The position numbers were made by a program, and so were the translations under genes. A stretch of DNA of 64,000 bases, taken from positions 71,729,784-71,793,783 of the forward strand of contig CM076849.1 in the NCBI GenBank assembly GCA_039519185.1, written 5' to 3'. Origin of the DNA: Astragalus membranaceus (taxonomy: Eukaryota; Streptophyta; Magnoliopsida; Fabales; Fabaceae). Each line of letters starts with the position of its first letter. Within the stretch, counting starts at the first letter, position 1. Shown here piece by piece: positions 32,767-45,643 of the stretch. Below the pieces are notes generated by a model. That model was not told where the DNA came from and ran no database searches. It was given only the letters and a program-made list of their open reading frames with translations.

Positions 32767-35022
32767 TTTTATGTTAATTTATCAAAAAACCCTAACTCTC
32801 CCACTCTTCTCTGTTCATTCCCTCCTTCTGTTCATTCCCTCCATCACTCTCTCAGTCTCGCGCCTCTCTTCAGCGAAACCCTAAGCCTTCACCTCTTCCT
32901 CCTCCGCTACACAGAGGCGACGGCGCCAGCCTAAGAAGACGAAGAACACCCTGACGGCAACGCTACTTTCTCAACCATCGCTCCTTCTCTCTTCGTTCTC
33001 ATCTCAAATCGAAAAAACAAAAAACCCCAAATCCACCCTCTTCCTCTGTTCTTTATATTTAGCAGTGAAAAAAAATTCGTCCAAGGTATTGCTTACGTAT
33101 TCTTCCTCTGTTCTTCTGATTTTGATTCTATATAGTTGTTATGATGTTATTTTAGGATTTGTAGTTTTGTTCTTTGTTTGTATCTGATTTCAACATAGAC
33201 GTGTGTTCTTCGTTTTTGGTGTTCTCTGTTCTGAATGAGACTTCGTTTATAAATAAACCAATTTCCGATTTCTGTGGTTCTAATCGTATTCTTGTGTTTG
33301 TTAGAGATGATAGTGTTAGTCTTGTGTGCCTTGGCCATCTAGCTAGTTTGTTAGAGATGAAATTGTTAATCTTCATTTAGTTTATTGTCACCGGGATTCC
33401 CTAATGGAGTTTACTTATGAATTATGAATGTGTTAGGAATTAGGATCCTATGATGCAAATAGAGAAAATAAAAGAGTGATTTTATTGTCTGGCTGAAACA
33501 TGCACAGTATATGTATTTACTATTTATATTATTATTTGACTACTTAGGGTAAGATTATAGTTGAGTACATTGTATTGTAGCTGACATATTTGAATTGTGT
33601 GTTAAGATTTCTTTGTTAATTCTTATTTTTATTTCTTTGTAGTTTCTTAATTTTTTTGTTTAATGGTTACAGGACATGGTGTAACTAAAAACAACTTGAG
33701 AAAGTTAGATTGGGTTTGGGGAATTTCGGATGGAACGTGGAAGTTGAAAACTCGTAACCGGAAAGTTAAAATGTAATGGTATTGTTTTTGTTATAGCTAG
33801 ATTGAATCCTTTTAAGTATAATGCATATTCGATCCTATTTGATTCTTCTGCAATATTTCAAAAGCTGTAATATTCCAATCGTAAACATGAGAAAGTGTGT
33901 GTTAATGTTTTTTTTAATATTTTGCTTTGCTTTGTTGGAACTTCTAGATTTGCCAATTAATAACTACGAATAGGGTATATAATGAACTTATAGATTACTA
34001 GTTCTCTTACATTAATGTTTTTAGGTTCTTTCCATTTTCATGTTTAAGAAAAGAAGCTACATTATTGAACTTCTAGATTTGATGTTAAGTTAGATTGTCA
34101 TGCTTTGATAAATACGAGTATATTACTTCCTCAAAATGTTTTCAACATGTTTCTTGGATAACATTCTTCTTCCCATGCAATTTGTTTTTCGATTTCTTTC
34201 ACTTCCAGATCTTGTTTAAGATCAACAATATTGTTGTTGCCTTTTGAAAAGAGTACTTCTAGATTGGTGTTTCCTTTTGAAATGAGTTCTCCATTCTCTT
34301 GTTTCTAGTTCCTCTTGTCTTTGTTCAAAATTCAATTTGTCCTATTTTTTTTATTAGTAATAGTATGTTCACTCAGGTAGCAACATTCTCCTGTCTACTA
34401 GATTGCACAGTTTTAGCTTCTAATTTGTTTTCTATTTGCTGTTATTTTTTCTTTTTTCTTCTATAGCAACATTGCAAGATTCTACGTAGGAGTTTATCTT
34501 TCTCCAAAAGGAAAGATTTGGGAATCTGTTGCTTCCTTTGGTGCTCAAAAGTACATTGCTAAGGTGAGAATCTCATTTCTACAATTAATGGCTATGGTTG
34601 ATTAATACTTTGATGAATCAGCCAATTTCCCCAGTGGGTTGCTTCCTACTGTTCAATTTTGTGAATCAATTTTTTGATGAATCAGCCAATTTCCCCAGCC
34701 TAATGCCTACGCCAATCCCAGCCTGAAAAAAACCCCTAAATGTTCTAACAGAATATATATATGAGCACTCTCTCTCCAAATCAGAAAATTCTCCCCACTC
34801 CCAGCTTCTGGCAGCAAGGCAGAAGTTTGTTACATCACAATGCGCGCCTTCAGGTGCCTGAGGCAGGATTCCCACGTGGTGTGCGCCTCCATTTGCCTCT
34901 CTCAAAGACTTTAGTCTCTTTACTATTCTGCCCTTCATTAACTAGGTCCTCATCACTTATCATATACCTTTAAAACATCACTACAGTCCCACGAATGACC
35001 TAGGCATTTTTCAGCGGTAATT
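32767..35022 (+). other. CACTA2 5' non-coding part
   Basis: It begins with a CT-rich leader (32780-33060) typical of a transcript start. It contains possible small exons at 33672-33775 and 34467-34563; the latter has the frame RFYVGVYLSPKGKIWESVAS and then a GTGAGAATC donor-like border. A direct repeat GATGAATCAGCCAATTTCCC occurs at 34612 and 34676. No complete gene is seen. Confidence 0.45.
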
Positions 35023-35042
35023 AGTCTCCAGTTAGAAATTGC

Positions 35043-35985
35043 TAGGGCTGTTCATGGTTAGGTTTAGAAGGTGAACTGAACTGAACCGAACCGAACTAAT
35101 GGAATACTTCCATCGAACTGAACTAAACTGCACTAACAGTTCATCAAACCAAACCAAACTTGTTTTTTGGTTCAGTGAACTGAGTTCAAGCTTTTGAACT
35201 GAACTGATATTTAAAGTAGGTGTTCAGAACTGAACTCTGTTCAGAGAGCTTGCACCCAAACTCTTCCAAAGTAAAATTTAATGAGGAATAACAAATAATT
35301 CTCATGGAAAAAACTGGAAAAATAAGCACATTGGCATACAGAAAAGAAAAACAAATATCCTCATGCTTTCACCCAAAAAAGATTTTTCATCAAAAAAGTC
35401 AAACCTCACGATCCAGGAATCTATTACCAAGTGATCTACTCAACCACCAATGATATTTAACCCATTTTCCTTAAACATGCTTAAAACATTTGAACCTTGA
35501 CACCAAATTACTCTCAATTTCTAGGAACTGTAGAAATATTTGTTATCATCTGAACAAATCCTAGGCAGTGGCGACCTTTGTGGTGGGGGATTTGAAGGTA
35601 GGGATGTTTGGTGGTGGTGACTGGTGAGGGATAAGTGAAAGTGATGAAGGTGAGTGTGGGAATTTTGAAAATGGTGGGATAAGTGAAATCACCACGTGGT
35701 TCAAATTAGAAATTGCAGATCTTAACAGAGTATGATTGGAAGTAGGAATACGTGAAATCTGAATCTGAACCACAAAGTTAAAATTAAAAATACATTTTCA
35801 AAGTTAACTAACCTAGTTCGGTTCTTTTGGTTCACAAACTAAACTAACATTAACAGTTCAGTTCGAACTGTGTTTAAAAATGGCAGTTCAGTTCGAGAAC
35901 TGCAACAAATAGTTCCGTTTTTTATGGTTCAATTCAGTTCAGATCTGCAGTTCGGTTCAGTTTTGTAGTTCGTTTGAACAACCCT
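35043..35985. mobile_element. hAT-like non-autonomous element inside CACTA2
   Basis: The ends TAGGGCTGTTCATGG and (reverse complement) AGGGTTGTTCAAACG form imperfect terminal inverted repeats. Both ends carry many GAACTGAAC and GTTCAGTTC motifs in inverted arrangement. AGTCTCCA occurs at 35023-35030 and 35986-35993, an 8-bp direct repeat of hAT size, though 12 bp separate the left copy from the terminal repeat. No transposase frame is present. Confidence 0.6.
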
Positions 35986-36288
35986 AGTCTCCATATCAGG
36001 TTTCTGCTTCTTTCTGCTTCTTTCCTGGAAGTATAGCTGTAGTTAATTTAGCAATTGATTGACTATTATAATAACTATTTATTATTTATGAAATGAAAAT
36101 ATCCTGCACATTGAACTTAAAGTGCATATCCCTCTTTGGCTCTACATTATAAATTGAAACAATATAGTAAAGTTCAGAAAGCATTTTGCATAATGAAGTG
36201 TAGCATATTCAGTTTCATCCCCTCTTGCACATAATAAACTGTACATTCTGGTTCTTCTGTCTTCAGACTATCTTTAAAACCTATTAGA

Positions 36289-36702
36289 ATTCGAAATAGC
36301 CAATTTTGAGTTGGTGATAATTGAAATTCTGAGTAAGCAATATACATCACTTTTCAGCCAATTTTGAGTTGGTGATAATTGAAATTTTGAGTTGACGAGG
36401 CATTTTCCTGCTTCTTTCTCTTATCAGGTTTTTCTATTTGAATATACTTCCAGGTGAACAAAATTGGAGATTGTTGTTGACTCCACCAGCAAATTTGCCA
36501 GCTTCTTCAAGGTCATTTTTCGTGAACGGTAACGTCTCTTTCTTCTTCTCATCGCTTCCACTCCCTTCATCTTTGGTGACTATTGTTCTTCTATTCTACT
36601 TCTATTCTATTCTCAAGGTCAGATTTTTGTTGTCCTAGAATTCGAAATAGCCAATTTTGAGTTGGTGATAATTGTTATTCTGAGTAAGCAATATACATCA
36701 CT
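36289..36702. repeat. Direct repeats AATTCGAAATAGCC..TTGGTGATAATTG
   Basis: A unit of about 65 bp containing AGCCAATTTTGAGTTGGTG and AGTAAGCAATATACATCAC occurs at 36289 and 36637, with a partial copy at 36357. It lies upstream of the transposase gene. Confidence 0.75.
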
Positions 36703-37160
36703 TTTTAATTTTCAATGATCCCTAATTTTACACTCGTGTGTGTGTTTTTTTGCTGCTTGTTGTATATTGATCCATTGTTTGTGCTGGTGCTGCTTGGCAT
36801 TACCATGATAATCTTTTTACTGGTTACCATCTTAATTTAAAGATTTTTGAGGTTTCTAAGGATTATATAAAGCTTGTTACTGAGTTTAAGAATTTGGGGT
36901 TAATTAAAAAGAAAGAACATGTTGCACTTTATACATTAACATCTGATGCTATTAACACCAAGGGCTTGTCTATCCATAAACAAAATCTGATGCTGTTATG
37001 TTATCAATTGTTGTTTACTGTGTTGTTAAATGTGATAGTATTTGGACTCATTTGCCTTCTTGTATGTTGTTGGGTTTGATTTGGATGCAAAGTACTTATA
37101 TTGAAAGTTTATGAGTTGTTAAATGTTATAGTGACAAATTAAGTGTTTTCCTCATAGAGA

Positions 37161-40100
37161 ATGGATCGTACTTGGATGTACAATATGACATATGCTAATA
37201 GGCACGGATTGAAAAAAGAGTTTGTTCGTGGTGTTAAAAACTTTGTGAAGAGGGCCTTGAAGCTACCCATTTGTATGTCTGAGGGAGGGATAAGGTGTCC
37301 GTGTACAAAATGCAAGTGTATCAAGATATCTACGGCAACTAATGTTAGGCTTCACTTGTATCAGTATGGATTTCAACCAGATTATTGGATTTGGACTGAA
37401 CACGGAGAAGTGAAACCCAGTGTTGATACAAGGGGTGGTTCGAATAGTAGCGGGCATGTGCATCATGACAACCAATTTGATTCGATGAATCAGATGGTGT
37501 TTGATGCTTTTAGGCCGTATGAAAATGAAGATGTCCCCCGTGAGGATGAGTTGCCAAACGAAGACGCAAAGCAGTTTTACGACAAGTTGATACTCGCCAA
37601 CAAGCCCATCTACAAGGGGGCTACCCAGTCTACGTTGTCAATATCTGTTCAACTTTTGGCAATAAGAACAAATTGGCATCTTCCACAAAAAGGTATAGAT
37701 TTTGTTGCTCAGATGCTTAAAACTGTATGTCCAGTTCAAAATTGCTTGCCCAAGAACTATTACCAAGCAGCACAGTTGGTGTCTAAGTTAGGGCTGAAGG
37801 TTGAGAAGATTAATTGTTGCGAGAGAGGTTGTATGTTATATTACAAGGATGATAGCAAGTTATCTGAATGCAAAATTTGTCACTCTCCTAGGTTTATTCC
37901 TCGTAGGATTGGTATGGGAAACTACAAAGATGTCCCAGTGAAGAGAATGTTCTATTTCCCTATCATTCCCAGATTACAAAGACTATATACATCACCTGAG
38001 TCTGCAGCTGAAATGAGATGGCATCACGAGAACAAAAAGAGTTCAAACGTCCTTCTCCACCCCTCCGATGGAAAAGCATGGAAACACTTTAATGATGTAT
38101 ATCCCGACTTTGCTAGTGATCCCAGAAATGTAAGGCTGGGTTTGTGTTCAGATGGATTTAATCCTTACATTCAAGCCTCTGCTTCTCCATACTCTTGTTG
38201 GCCGGTAATAGTTACCCCTTACAATCTTCCCCCTGAAATGTGCATGACCAAACCATACTTGTTTTTGACTTGTCTCATACCCGGACCTCATAACCCTAAA
38301 GTAAAGATTGATGTCTACTTGCAACCATTGATTGATGATCTGCAACGACTGTGGTCCAATGGCATTTTGACCTATGATATATCCACAAAACAAAACTTCA
38401 TCATGAAAGCGTGCTTGATGTGGACAATCAATGATTTTCCGGCCTATGGTATGTTATCTGGATGGGGAACACAAGGAAAGTTGGCATGCCCTCATTGTAT
38501 GGAAGACACGAAAGCTTTCACCTTGAAACATGGTAGGAAGAATTCATGGTTTGACTGCCATCGTCGGTTCTTGCCAGCTAATCACTCTTTCAGAAGAAGT
38601 AAAAGAAGATTTACCAAAAATAGGGATGAGAAAGACGGTCGACCTTACATTGCGACAGGGCAAGATGTATGGGAGGTTGTAAGTGGTTTTCCAAAGGTGA
38701 ACGAAATTGGTTGGAAAAAGAAATTTGATGGGTATGGAGTGGGTCATAATTGGACTAAACGAAGTATTTTTTGGGATCTTCCATATTGGAAGGATAACTT
38801 GTTAAGGCACAACCTTGATGTGATGCACATAGAGAAAAATTTCTTTGACAATATATTTAAGACGGTCATGAATATTAAAGGTCTAACAAAGGATAATGAA
38901 AAGGCAACAAAAGATTTGTCTTTATTATGTTGTCGTGGGGACTTGGAGATGAAAGCCTTATCTAACGGAAAGATGGGAAAGCCAAAGGCAAGTTACACTC
39001 TGACATCATCTGATGCCAAGTTGGTTTGTAAATGGCTTAAGGAACTTAGAATGCCTGATGGCTATGCTTCAAACCTTGCTAGGTGTGCTGATGTCGAAAA
39101 GGGTACAATGCATGGGATGAAGAGCCATGATTGTCATGTTTTTATGGAGTGTTTACTTCCAATTGCATTTCGTTCCTTGCCAGAATTTGTTTGGAGACCA
39201 TTAACTGAGTTAAGTCTATTCTTCAAGGATCTGTGTTCCAATACATTGAGGATGGATGACTTAGTTAAGTTGGATGAAAACATTCCAATTATCATATGCA
39301 AGTTAGAAAGGATTTTCCCACCGGGTTTCTTTGACTCAATGGAGCATCTTCCAATCCACCGCGCCTATGAAGCAATGCTAGGTGGTCCTGTTCATTACCG
39401 GTGGATGTATCCATTTGAAAGGTAATTGTTGTGGTTGATTTTTTTAACGGTTACATGTATATTATAACTTAATAGACACGAAATGATTGAAATGTGCAGA
39501 TGTATGGGAGTCTCCAAAGAGGCCGTGACAAATAAGGCTAGGGTTGAAGGTTCCATATGTGCTGACTATTTACAACGTGAGACAACTTATTTTTGTTCTC
39601 ATTATTTCAACTCATTCAATTTGTTGCCAACCACAAGTTTAAGTAATAATACTGGTTCGGAACGTGATGACATGCAACCTACACTGTCCATCCTACACAA
39701 AGGTGGTCGACCCAGTGGGAAGCCAAGAGAGCATTATCTATCAGATAAGGAGTGGGAATCTGCTCATGTCCATGTCTTGATTAACTGTAATGAGATCAAA
39801 CGATATCTTGAGTAAGTATTCTTCATTACACATCAATCATGATCTTGATACACATCATAACCTATATTGACTTATGAATTATGTGATTGATGTCAGCACT
39901 TTCTTGGAGAATCACTCAATCAATGAAGAAGACGCATCTGGACGTATACATGCATAGTTTCCCACATGGCTAATGGAATATGTAGATGAGGAGGCGAATG
40001 GAGTTACAAACAAAGAGATAATGGCACTATCTCGCGGTCCTTCATCAATGGCAATATCATGGAACATGTACTTTGTCAACGGGTACAAGTTTCATACTAA

Positions 40101-40617
40101 GGCCTGGAGCAATGGTAAAAAAGCTGTTAATTGTGGGGTACACGTAAAGGGTTTTACTGAAGGAGGAGAAAATGATTATTATGGCACAATCAACCATATC
40201 TTTGAAGTAGATTACTTTGGTCTCAATGACAAGATTGCCCTATTTTATTGTGAATGGTTTGACCCGGCAAAAAATAGGGGCACAAAGGTTCATCCACATT
40301 ATAAAATCGTGGATATTAAAATGGATAAACGTTATGGTCCTTACGATCCTTTTATCCTTGCGCAAAAAGCAACACAAGTGTATTATGTCCCCTATCCAGA
40401 AATGTGTAGAGCTATGCGTGGATGGTGTGCGGCAATCACCACAAAACCAAGGGGTCATGTGGAGATTGACGACACAGAGGATGAAATGCCATATCAGTCA
40501 GATGGGATGTCACCTGTTCTATCTATTGCAGAAATTGAATCAATATCTTGTTTACGTGACGACTCACAAGTAGATGTGTTTGAAGAGATTTTTGATCATT
40601 CGCCTCACAATGATTGA
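37161..40617 (+). pseudogene. TNP2-type CACTA transposase, one nonsense codon
   Basis: Three exons fit in phase: 37161-39421, 39500-39811 and 39897-40617, together 1097 codons. The N-terminus MDRTWMYNMTYANR with CPCTKCKC is the Transpos_assoc domain (residues 1-90). The tnp2 core includes DGFNPY, CWPVIVTPYNLPPEMC and HNLDVMHIEKNFFDNIFKT (near residue 550). A DUF4218-like part (residues 630-754, HDCHVFMECLLPIAFR) and NKARVEGSIC follow, then a DUF4216-like part (residues 946-1020, VDYFGLNDKIALFYCEWFDP). TAG at 39955-39957 replaces a residue before FPTW (codon 878), removing the last domain. Otherwise the gene looks intact. The family cuts and rejoins CACTA ends. Confidence 0.92.
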
Positions 40618-40944
40618 GCGTGTAATTTATTATAGCTTATTATATGTATTTTGTATTGCACTATCATGATTTTGTATTGCACGTTATTAGAGCTTATTAG
40701 ATGTACTTTGTATTGCACGTTATTAGAGCTTATTATATGTATTTTGTATTGCACTATCATGACTTAGACTAGTTGGTGTACTCTGTAATTAATAATAGTT
40801 TGCAAGATATATCTTTTATCCTTTTGTTTATTTTCATTGCCCATTTTCTGTTTCACATGTTCTGTCACTTGTTTGAAAGATATACCTTATTTCTATTTTT
40901 GTATTCTATAACGGTAGCATGGATTTTGTATTTTATGTCAACAG

Positions 40945-43900
40945 ATGAATAACAAAGGTGGCCGTGGCAAAGGACAAAAGGTCCATCCTACCAGGGGTAG
41001 ACCAAAGATGTTACCACCGCGCAAACTTGAGCAGCAGAATCTCTTGCGTCGCAATTTGATTAACACTAAGTCACTTGACCGATCATCTTCACCTCTATCA
41101 CAGCCTCCTGTGCCGACCCAGACTGCGACACCTGCTGAGAATGTAGCACCTACTCAGACACCATCACCCATTCATGCATCTTCCCCCGAGGTATTTGTGT
41201 TTATGCCAACTCCAAGTATAAACCTTCAAACCATGGGTGCCTCTTCACAACATGCCCCACATGAGGCTTTAGTAGTGGATGATGATGTGCCTGACCAAGA
41301 GGATGAAGTTGAAGACCGTGACGAAGAGGAAATTGAGGACGAGGACGAGGACGAAGAGGATGAAGCTCAGGTGGGTGAAGGGTCATTTCCTTCTCACTTT
41401 CCAGAGAGAGATGGTGATGGGAAGGTCAAGATACAACCTTACGGTAAAGGGTAAGTTACAACATTCTACAACTTATTTTAAAATATTCCTTTCAACAACT
41501 TTTTATTACTCTGCGAATGGGTTGATTTTGATGCTTCATACATCTTCCTTTTTATTACTTTTCAGCCTCATTCCTAGCAAGGAAGTTGCAGATGCAATTA
41601 GGGTTGCCATTCAAACACAATTTCGAAAGCCTATCTATGGTTGGAGTGCAACAACCCAAAAAATTCGAGATGGTTGGTTTGCCAGACTTGGGGTAAGTAT
41701 GCATTTCTATAAAATAGTTCAATTCGAAAGCCTATCTATGATTTAGTGCTTCCTTGAGTTAGTGCAGAAAAAGGTGTCATAGGATCAATTATACTATATG
41801 ACATCAATTAGAATAATGAAGCACCGTCTTAAATATCAAATTGTGACTTTTAAATTGTATTGTAATTTGCAGAAAAAGGTGTCATGGGATCCTAGTCTTA
41901 CAATTATTGTCCGACACTGGTTTGAACAAAAAGCCAAAAAAAGACTTAGTGACATGCTTACTAAGGAAAGAAAGAAAGATGTTCAGCCTAAATGGATGGG
42001 GGATAAAGCTTGGATTGGTCTTAAAGCATACTGGGCTAACCAAAAATTCAAGGACATCTCCAACCAAAATAAGATTAATAGAGCATCAACAAAAGGTGGA
42101 GCGGTCCACACTTCAGGCCGCAAGGCTCACATTGATTTATCACTTGAGCTAGTAAGTATTAAACTCAACAATTCTAATTTCTCACTGTTTTGATTAAAAA
42201 ATACATATCCATATAAGTAGTGATTACATGAGAAGATAAAGAATAAAGAATCTCAGATGAGGTAGGGGGAAAATGATTTATGGTTGCAATGAAAATTTTG
42301 TAGGTAGGTAGGAGCTTTCTTTAATCTCGTTGATTTCCTAGAATGCCTGATGGTACTGAAAACTGACTAAATAATTTAACTAACTTCAGGGACTAATTTA
42401 GTCAGATTTGAGTGAAGGAAACTGAAAACTGATAAGCACTCAGATTTGAGTGAAGGACTAATTTACTTTGTATTATTACAAGAAAAGGAAACTGAAAACT
42501 GAGATACACTGAAAACTGAAAACTGAGATACAAGAAACTGAAAACTGAAAACTCAGATTTGAACTAACTGTAATTGTTTTGGACTGATTACTCAAATCTG
42601 AGGATCTGAATGTACTAACTGTTTTGGACTGAGAAACAAGAAACTGAAAACTGAGATACAAGATATATTGTTGTGTACTAACTGAAAACTGAGATACAAG
42701 AAACTGAAAACTGAAAACTCAGATTTGAACTAAATGTAATTGTTTTGGACTGATTACTCAAACTAAAAACTCAGATTTGAACTAACTGTAAGTGGAAATG
42801 AGTTCTGATTGCTCCTTTGCTTAAAGTTAATTTAATAGAAATGGAACTGAATGTACAGAATTAAGTGGAACTGAATGTACAGAATTTATTTTTAGTGATT
42901 AATTAGAGCTGAATGTACAGAATTTGTTTCTGGACTGAATGTACAGAATTTGTTGTGTACTAACTGAAAACTGAGATACAAGAAACTGAAAACTCAGATT
43001 TGAACTAACTGTAATTGTTTTGGACTGATTACTCAAACTGAAAACTCAGATTTGAACTAACTGTAAGTGGAAATGAGTTCTGATTGCTCCTTTGCTTACA
43101 GCTAATTTAATAGAAATGGAACTGAATGTACAGAATTAAGTGGAACTGAATGTACAGAATTTATTTTTAGTGATTAATTGGAGCTGAATGTACAGAATTT
43201 GTTTCTGGACTGAATGTACAGAATTTGTTTCTGGACTGATTAATTGAAGCTAGCTAATTGTGATTACATCTTGATTTTATTTGTAGTGCAATGAGATGCA
43301 AAGAGATGTGCGACCGGATGAGTTATTTTTAAAAACCCACAAGAGAAAATCTGGTGTTTGGGTTGAACATCGAGCTGAAACTACCTATGTAAGTTATTGT
43401 CATTGTTTCTTGAATTTTTGGTTAATTCCGTATACTTTGTTTTGGTTTAGTTTGGTCCTTTTGCTAGTAGCTTATCATTATTTTCTTATTGATCAGAATG
43501 CATACAAACAAAACGTGGCTGAAGTACTGGCACAAAATGGTGAATTAGGTGGTGATGATCAACTGGTAGATGGAGCAGTGGCACTTGATTGTTGGAAGGT
43601 GGCTGTGGGGGTTCCTACCCGTGGTCGGCTTTATGGCACAGGAGGCTTATCTGCGAATGCCCAGCCTGGGTCCAAGTCACTTACCCAACCGTCTCAGAAT
43701 CCTTCTGGTTTCATGATTGGGACAGCTTTGGAAGAAGAGAGGGCAGCTAGACTTAAAGCTGAGAAGACGACTCAAGATGCAATAGCCCGAGCTGAAGTGG
43801 CTGCCCAAGACGCTCGAGAGGCAAATGAGCGTTCGCAGAAGTTAGAAAATGATTTTAATGCGCTGAAAAAATTATATGTTGATCGCATGGATGCTTTTGA

Positions 43901-43985
43901 GCGTCGATCTGGTGGTGGATCTTGTAGTGCTAGCCATCCTGATTATGATGATGATTTGGATGAAGAGTCACAAGATAGCGATTGA
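40945..43985 (+). CDS. TNP1-like (Transposase_24) protein of CACTA2
   Basis: Five exons join in phase to 500 codons: 40945-41450, 41566-41692, 41873-42151, 43287-43388 and 43497-43985. The N-terminus is Pro/Ser-rich and low in complexity, followed by an acidic run (EEEIEDEDEDEEDEA, near residue 135). The conserved part reads AIRVAIQTQFRKPIYGWSA, WFEQKAKKRLSDML, PKWMGDKAWIGLKAYW and FLKTHKRKSGVWVEHRA. The C-terminus has a coiled-coil region rich in Ala, Glu and Lys (EEERAARLKAEKTTQDAIAR) and an acidic tail DDDLDEESQDSD. In this family the protein binds subterminal repeats and assists the transposase. All borders are GT..AG. No stop is seen. Confidence 0.85.
42390..43260. repeat. Tandem and interspersed repeats in the fourth intron
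   Basis: GAAACTGAAAACTGAGATAC and CTGAATGTACAGAATT motifs recur many times. A unit of about 290 bp starting TGTGTACTAACTGAAAACTG is duplicated (42670-42945 and 42953-43230). The intron is thereby 1.1 kb, far longer than the others. Confidence 0.85.
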
Positions 43986-44275
43986 TTTACTTTTCTCTAG
44001 ATGTTGGATGCCAAGCACTTTGATATTTTGATGATGAGTATGTTACATATTTTGTAGTTTCTCTAGATGTTGGATGCCAAATACTTTGATGATGACTATG
44101 GTATATATTTTGTAGTTTCTCTAGATGTTAGATGCCACACACTTTGATCTGTTGTTCTGATTAGTTATGGTATTTTGTATTTTGATTGGTAATAGGTGAA
44201 AGGTAAATATTAGCAGGTGTTCAAAGCAAAGTAGGCTGTTCTGTTACTGTTTTTTTTTTTAAAAAAACCCAATTA

Positions 44276-44640
44276 TTAGCGTCGGCTAGACGGACGCTAG
44301 AGTGTTGTTGACTTTTTCTTTGGTTGACTTTAGCGTCGGCTAAACGGACGCTATATCATTTTGTAGACTTTTCTTTAGTTGACTTTAGCGTCGGCTAAAC
44401 CGACGCTAATATTAAATAGTTGACTTTCCAAGCGTTGACTGTAGCGTCGGCCTTGTAATTAGTGTCGGCTTTAGCGTGGACTTAGCCGACGCTAATTAGC
44501 GTCGGTCTAAATATACGGGACGCTACGGATTAGCTTTGACCGTTTTAGCGTCCACGCGTGGCCGACGCTAATCCGACTCTAAAACACTGTTAGCGTCCGT
44601 TTATGGTCTTTTAGCGTGGGCTTTTGGCCTACGCTAAAAG
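44276..44640. repeat. CACTA2 right subterminal repeats
   Basis: TTAGCGTCGGCTA(A/G)ACGGACG and TTAGCGTCGGCTAAACCGAC units are separated by TTGACTTT spacers. At least ten GCGTCGGC/GCCGACGC motifs lie in both orientations. Confidence 0.9.
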
Positions 44641-45630
44641 CTGTTTTTCTACAGCGCAAATTCCCCGAGGCGTCTTGCGACAGCCCTGAAGAATTTATCC
44701 GCCTCTACAGCGCAAATTCCCCGAGGTACAACCGGGTCTTCTCAATCGCAGCAGCGAAGGAGATATCAGAACTAGCTTGATAAACAATCGCAGTAGCGAA
44801 GGAGGCATTAAAACCAGTCGAAGGGCGTTTTAAAAATCAATTGTAATCAAGCCGGTTTAATTTAGCAGTTACGGAATAAATTGGTTTGAATGAAAATAGC
44901 TGTTGGAAGAAAATGACAGTTACAAAATAAAGGGAATTAACTTTCAGTTTTTCGACTTGAACTATCCGTTACAAATTATTTCGTAAAACAGGTCGACCCA
45001 CTTTCAGTTTTCGACCTGATTGTTTTGCCAATCAATTCGACCAACTTTCAGTTTTTGACCTGAACTTTTACGGAGGCTGATAAAAGTAATATTTTATTTA
45101 ATAAAATTAGCACAAAGTCGGGCAGGGGGGGAATCGAAAGATTCGCACTGAACCAAGCCATGTTGGTTCCTACTTGTGCGCGCGAGGGAGTCCATTCTAG
45201 TTGCTTGTTTACTAGCTCTCATTAAGCTTTAGTATATGAAGACTTTGGTGAATCCAAAGTCAAGCAATGTGGAACTTCTCACTTTTGAAATATCTTTTTA
45301 TTTTCAATAAAATACAACAATCCCCCACATATTTCAAAAGTTGAAAAAATAAATTTATAAAAGAGGTTTTCAGGGTTGACACTCCGACGCCCAAGTCAAG
45401 GGGGAAATAGTCAAAGCAGAGAATATGAGATGGAATAGAATGTGTACCTTTCTGCGAGGGGTTGACGCTTATTTAAGAGTTCGGTGCTGCTCCCTAGCCG
45501 TTGGATCATGCGGCTTGATATCAGCCGATGAGGCGCCCCAAGCTCGCTCTAGGCGCACCCATACTGTCTGCTACAGTGCACTGGATTGGGTTCGGCTATT
45601 TCCGTGGATTGGGCCCTCGGCTCAGTCCAG

Positions 45631-45643
45631 AACACACACACAC

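Larger units (their letters stand above)
32552..44654 (+). mobile_element. CACTA2, CACTA transposon with TNP2 and TNP1-like genes
   Basis: The 12.1-kb element starts CACTACTAGAAAACCTC after host GTATGTC. Subterminal arrays of TTAGCGTCGGC and GCCGACGCTAA lie at both ends (32568-32766 and 44276-44640). The right end reads TTTTTCTACAG and then continues as duplicated copia LTR; the expected last bases (..CTACAGTG) and the target repeat GTC are missing. The internal part has a TNP2-type transposase gene with one nonsense codon and an apparently intact TNP1-like gene, both on the plus strand. Confidence 0.93.

Noticed and set aside
35561..35773. 70-codon minus-strand frame in the hAT-like element
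   Set aside because: Low-complexity Ser/Pro/His-rich translation, with no transposase motif.
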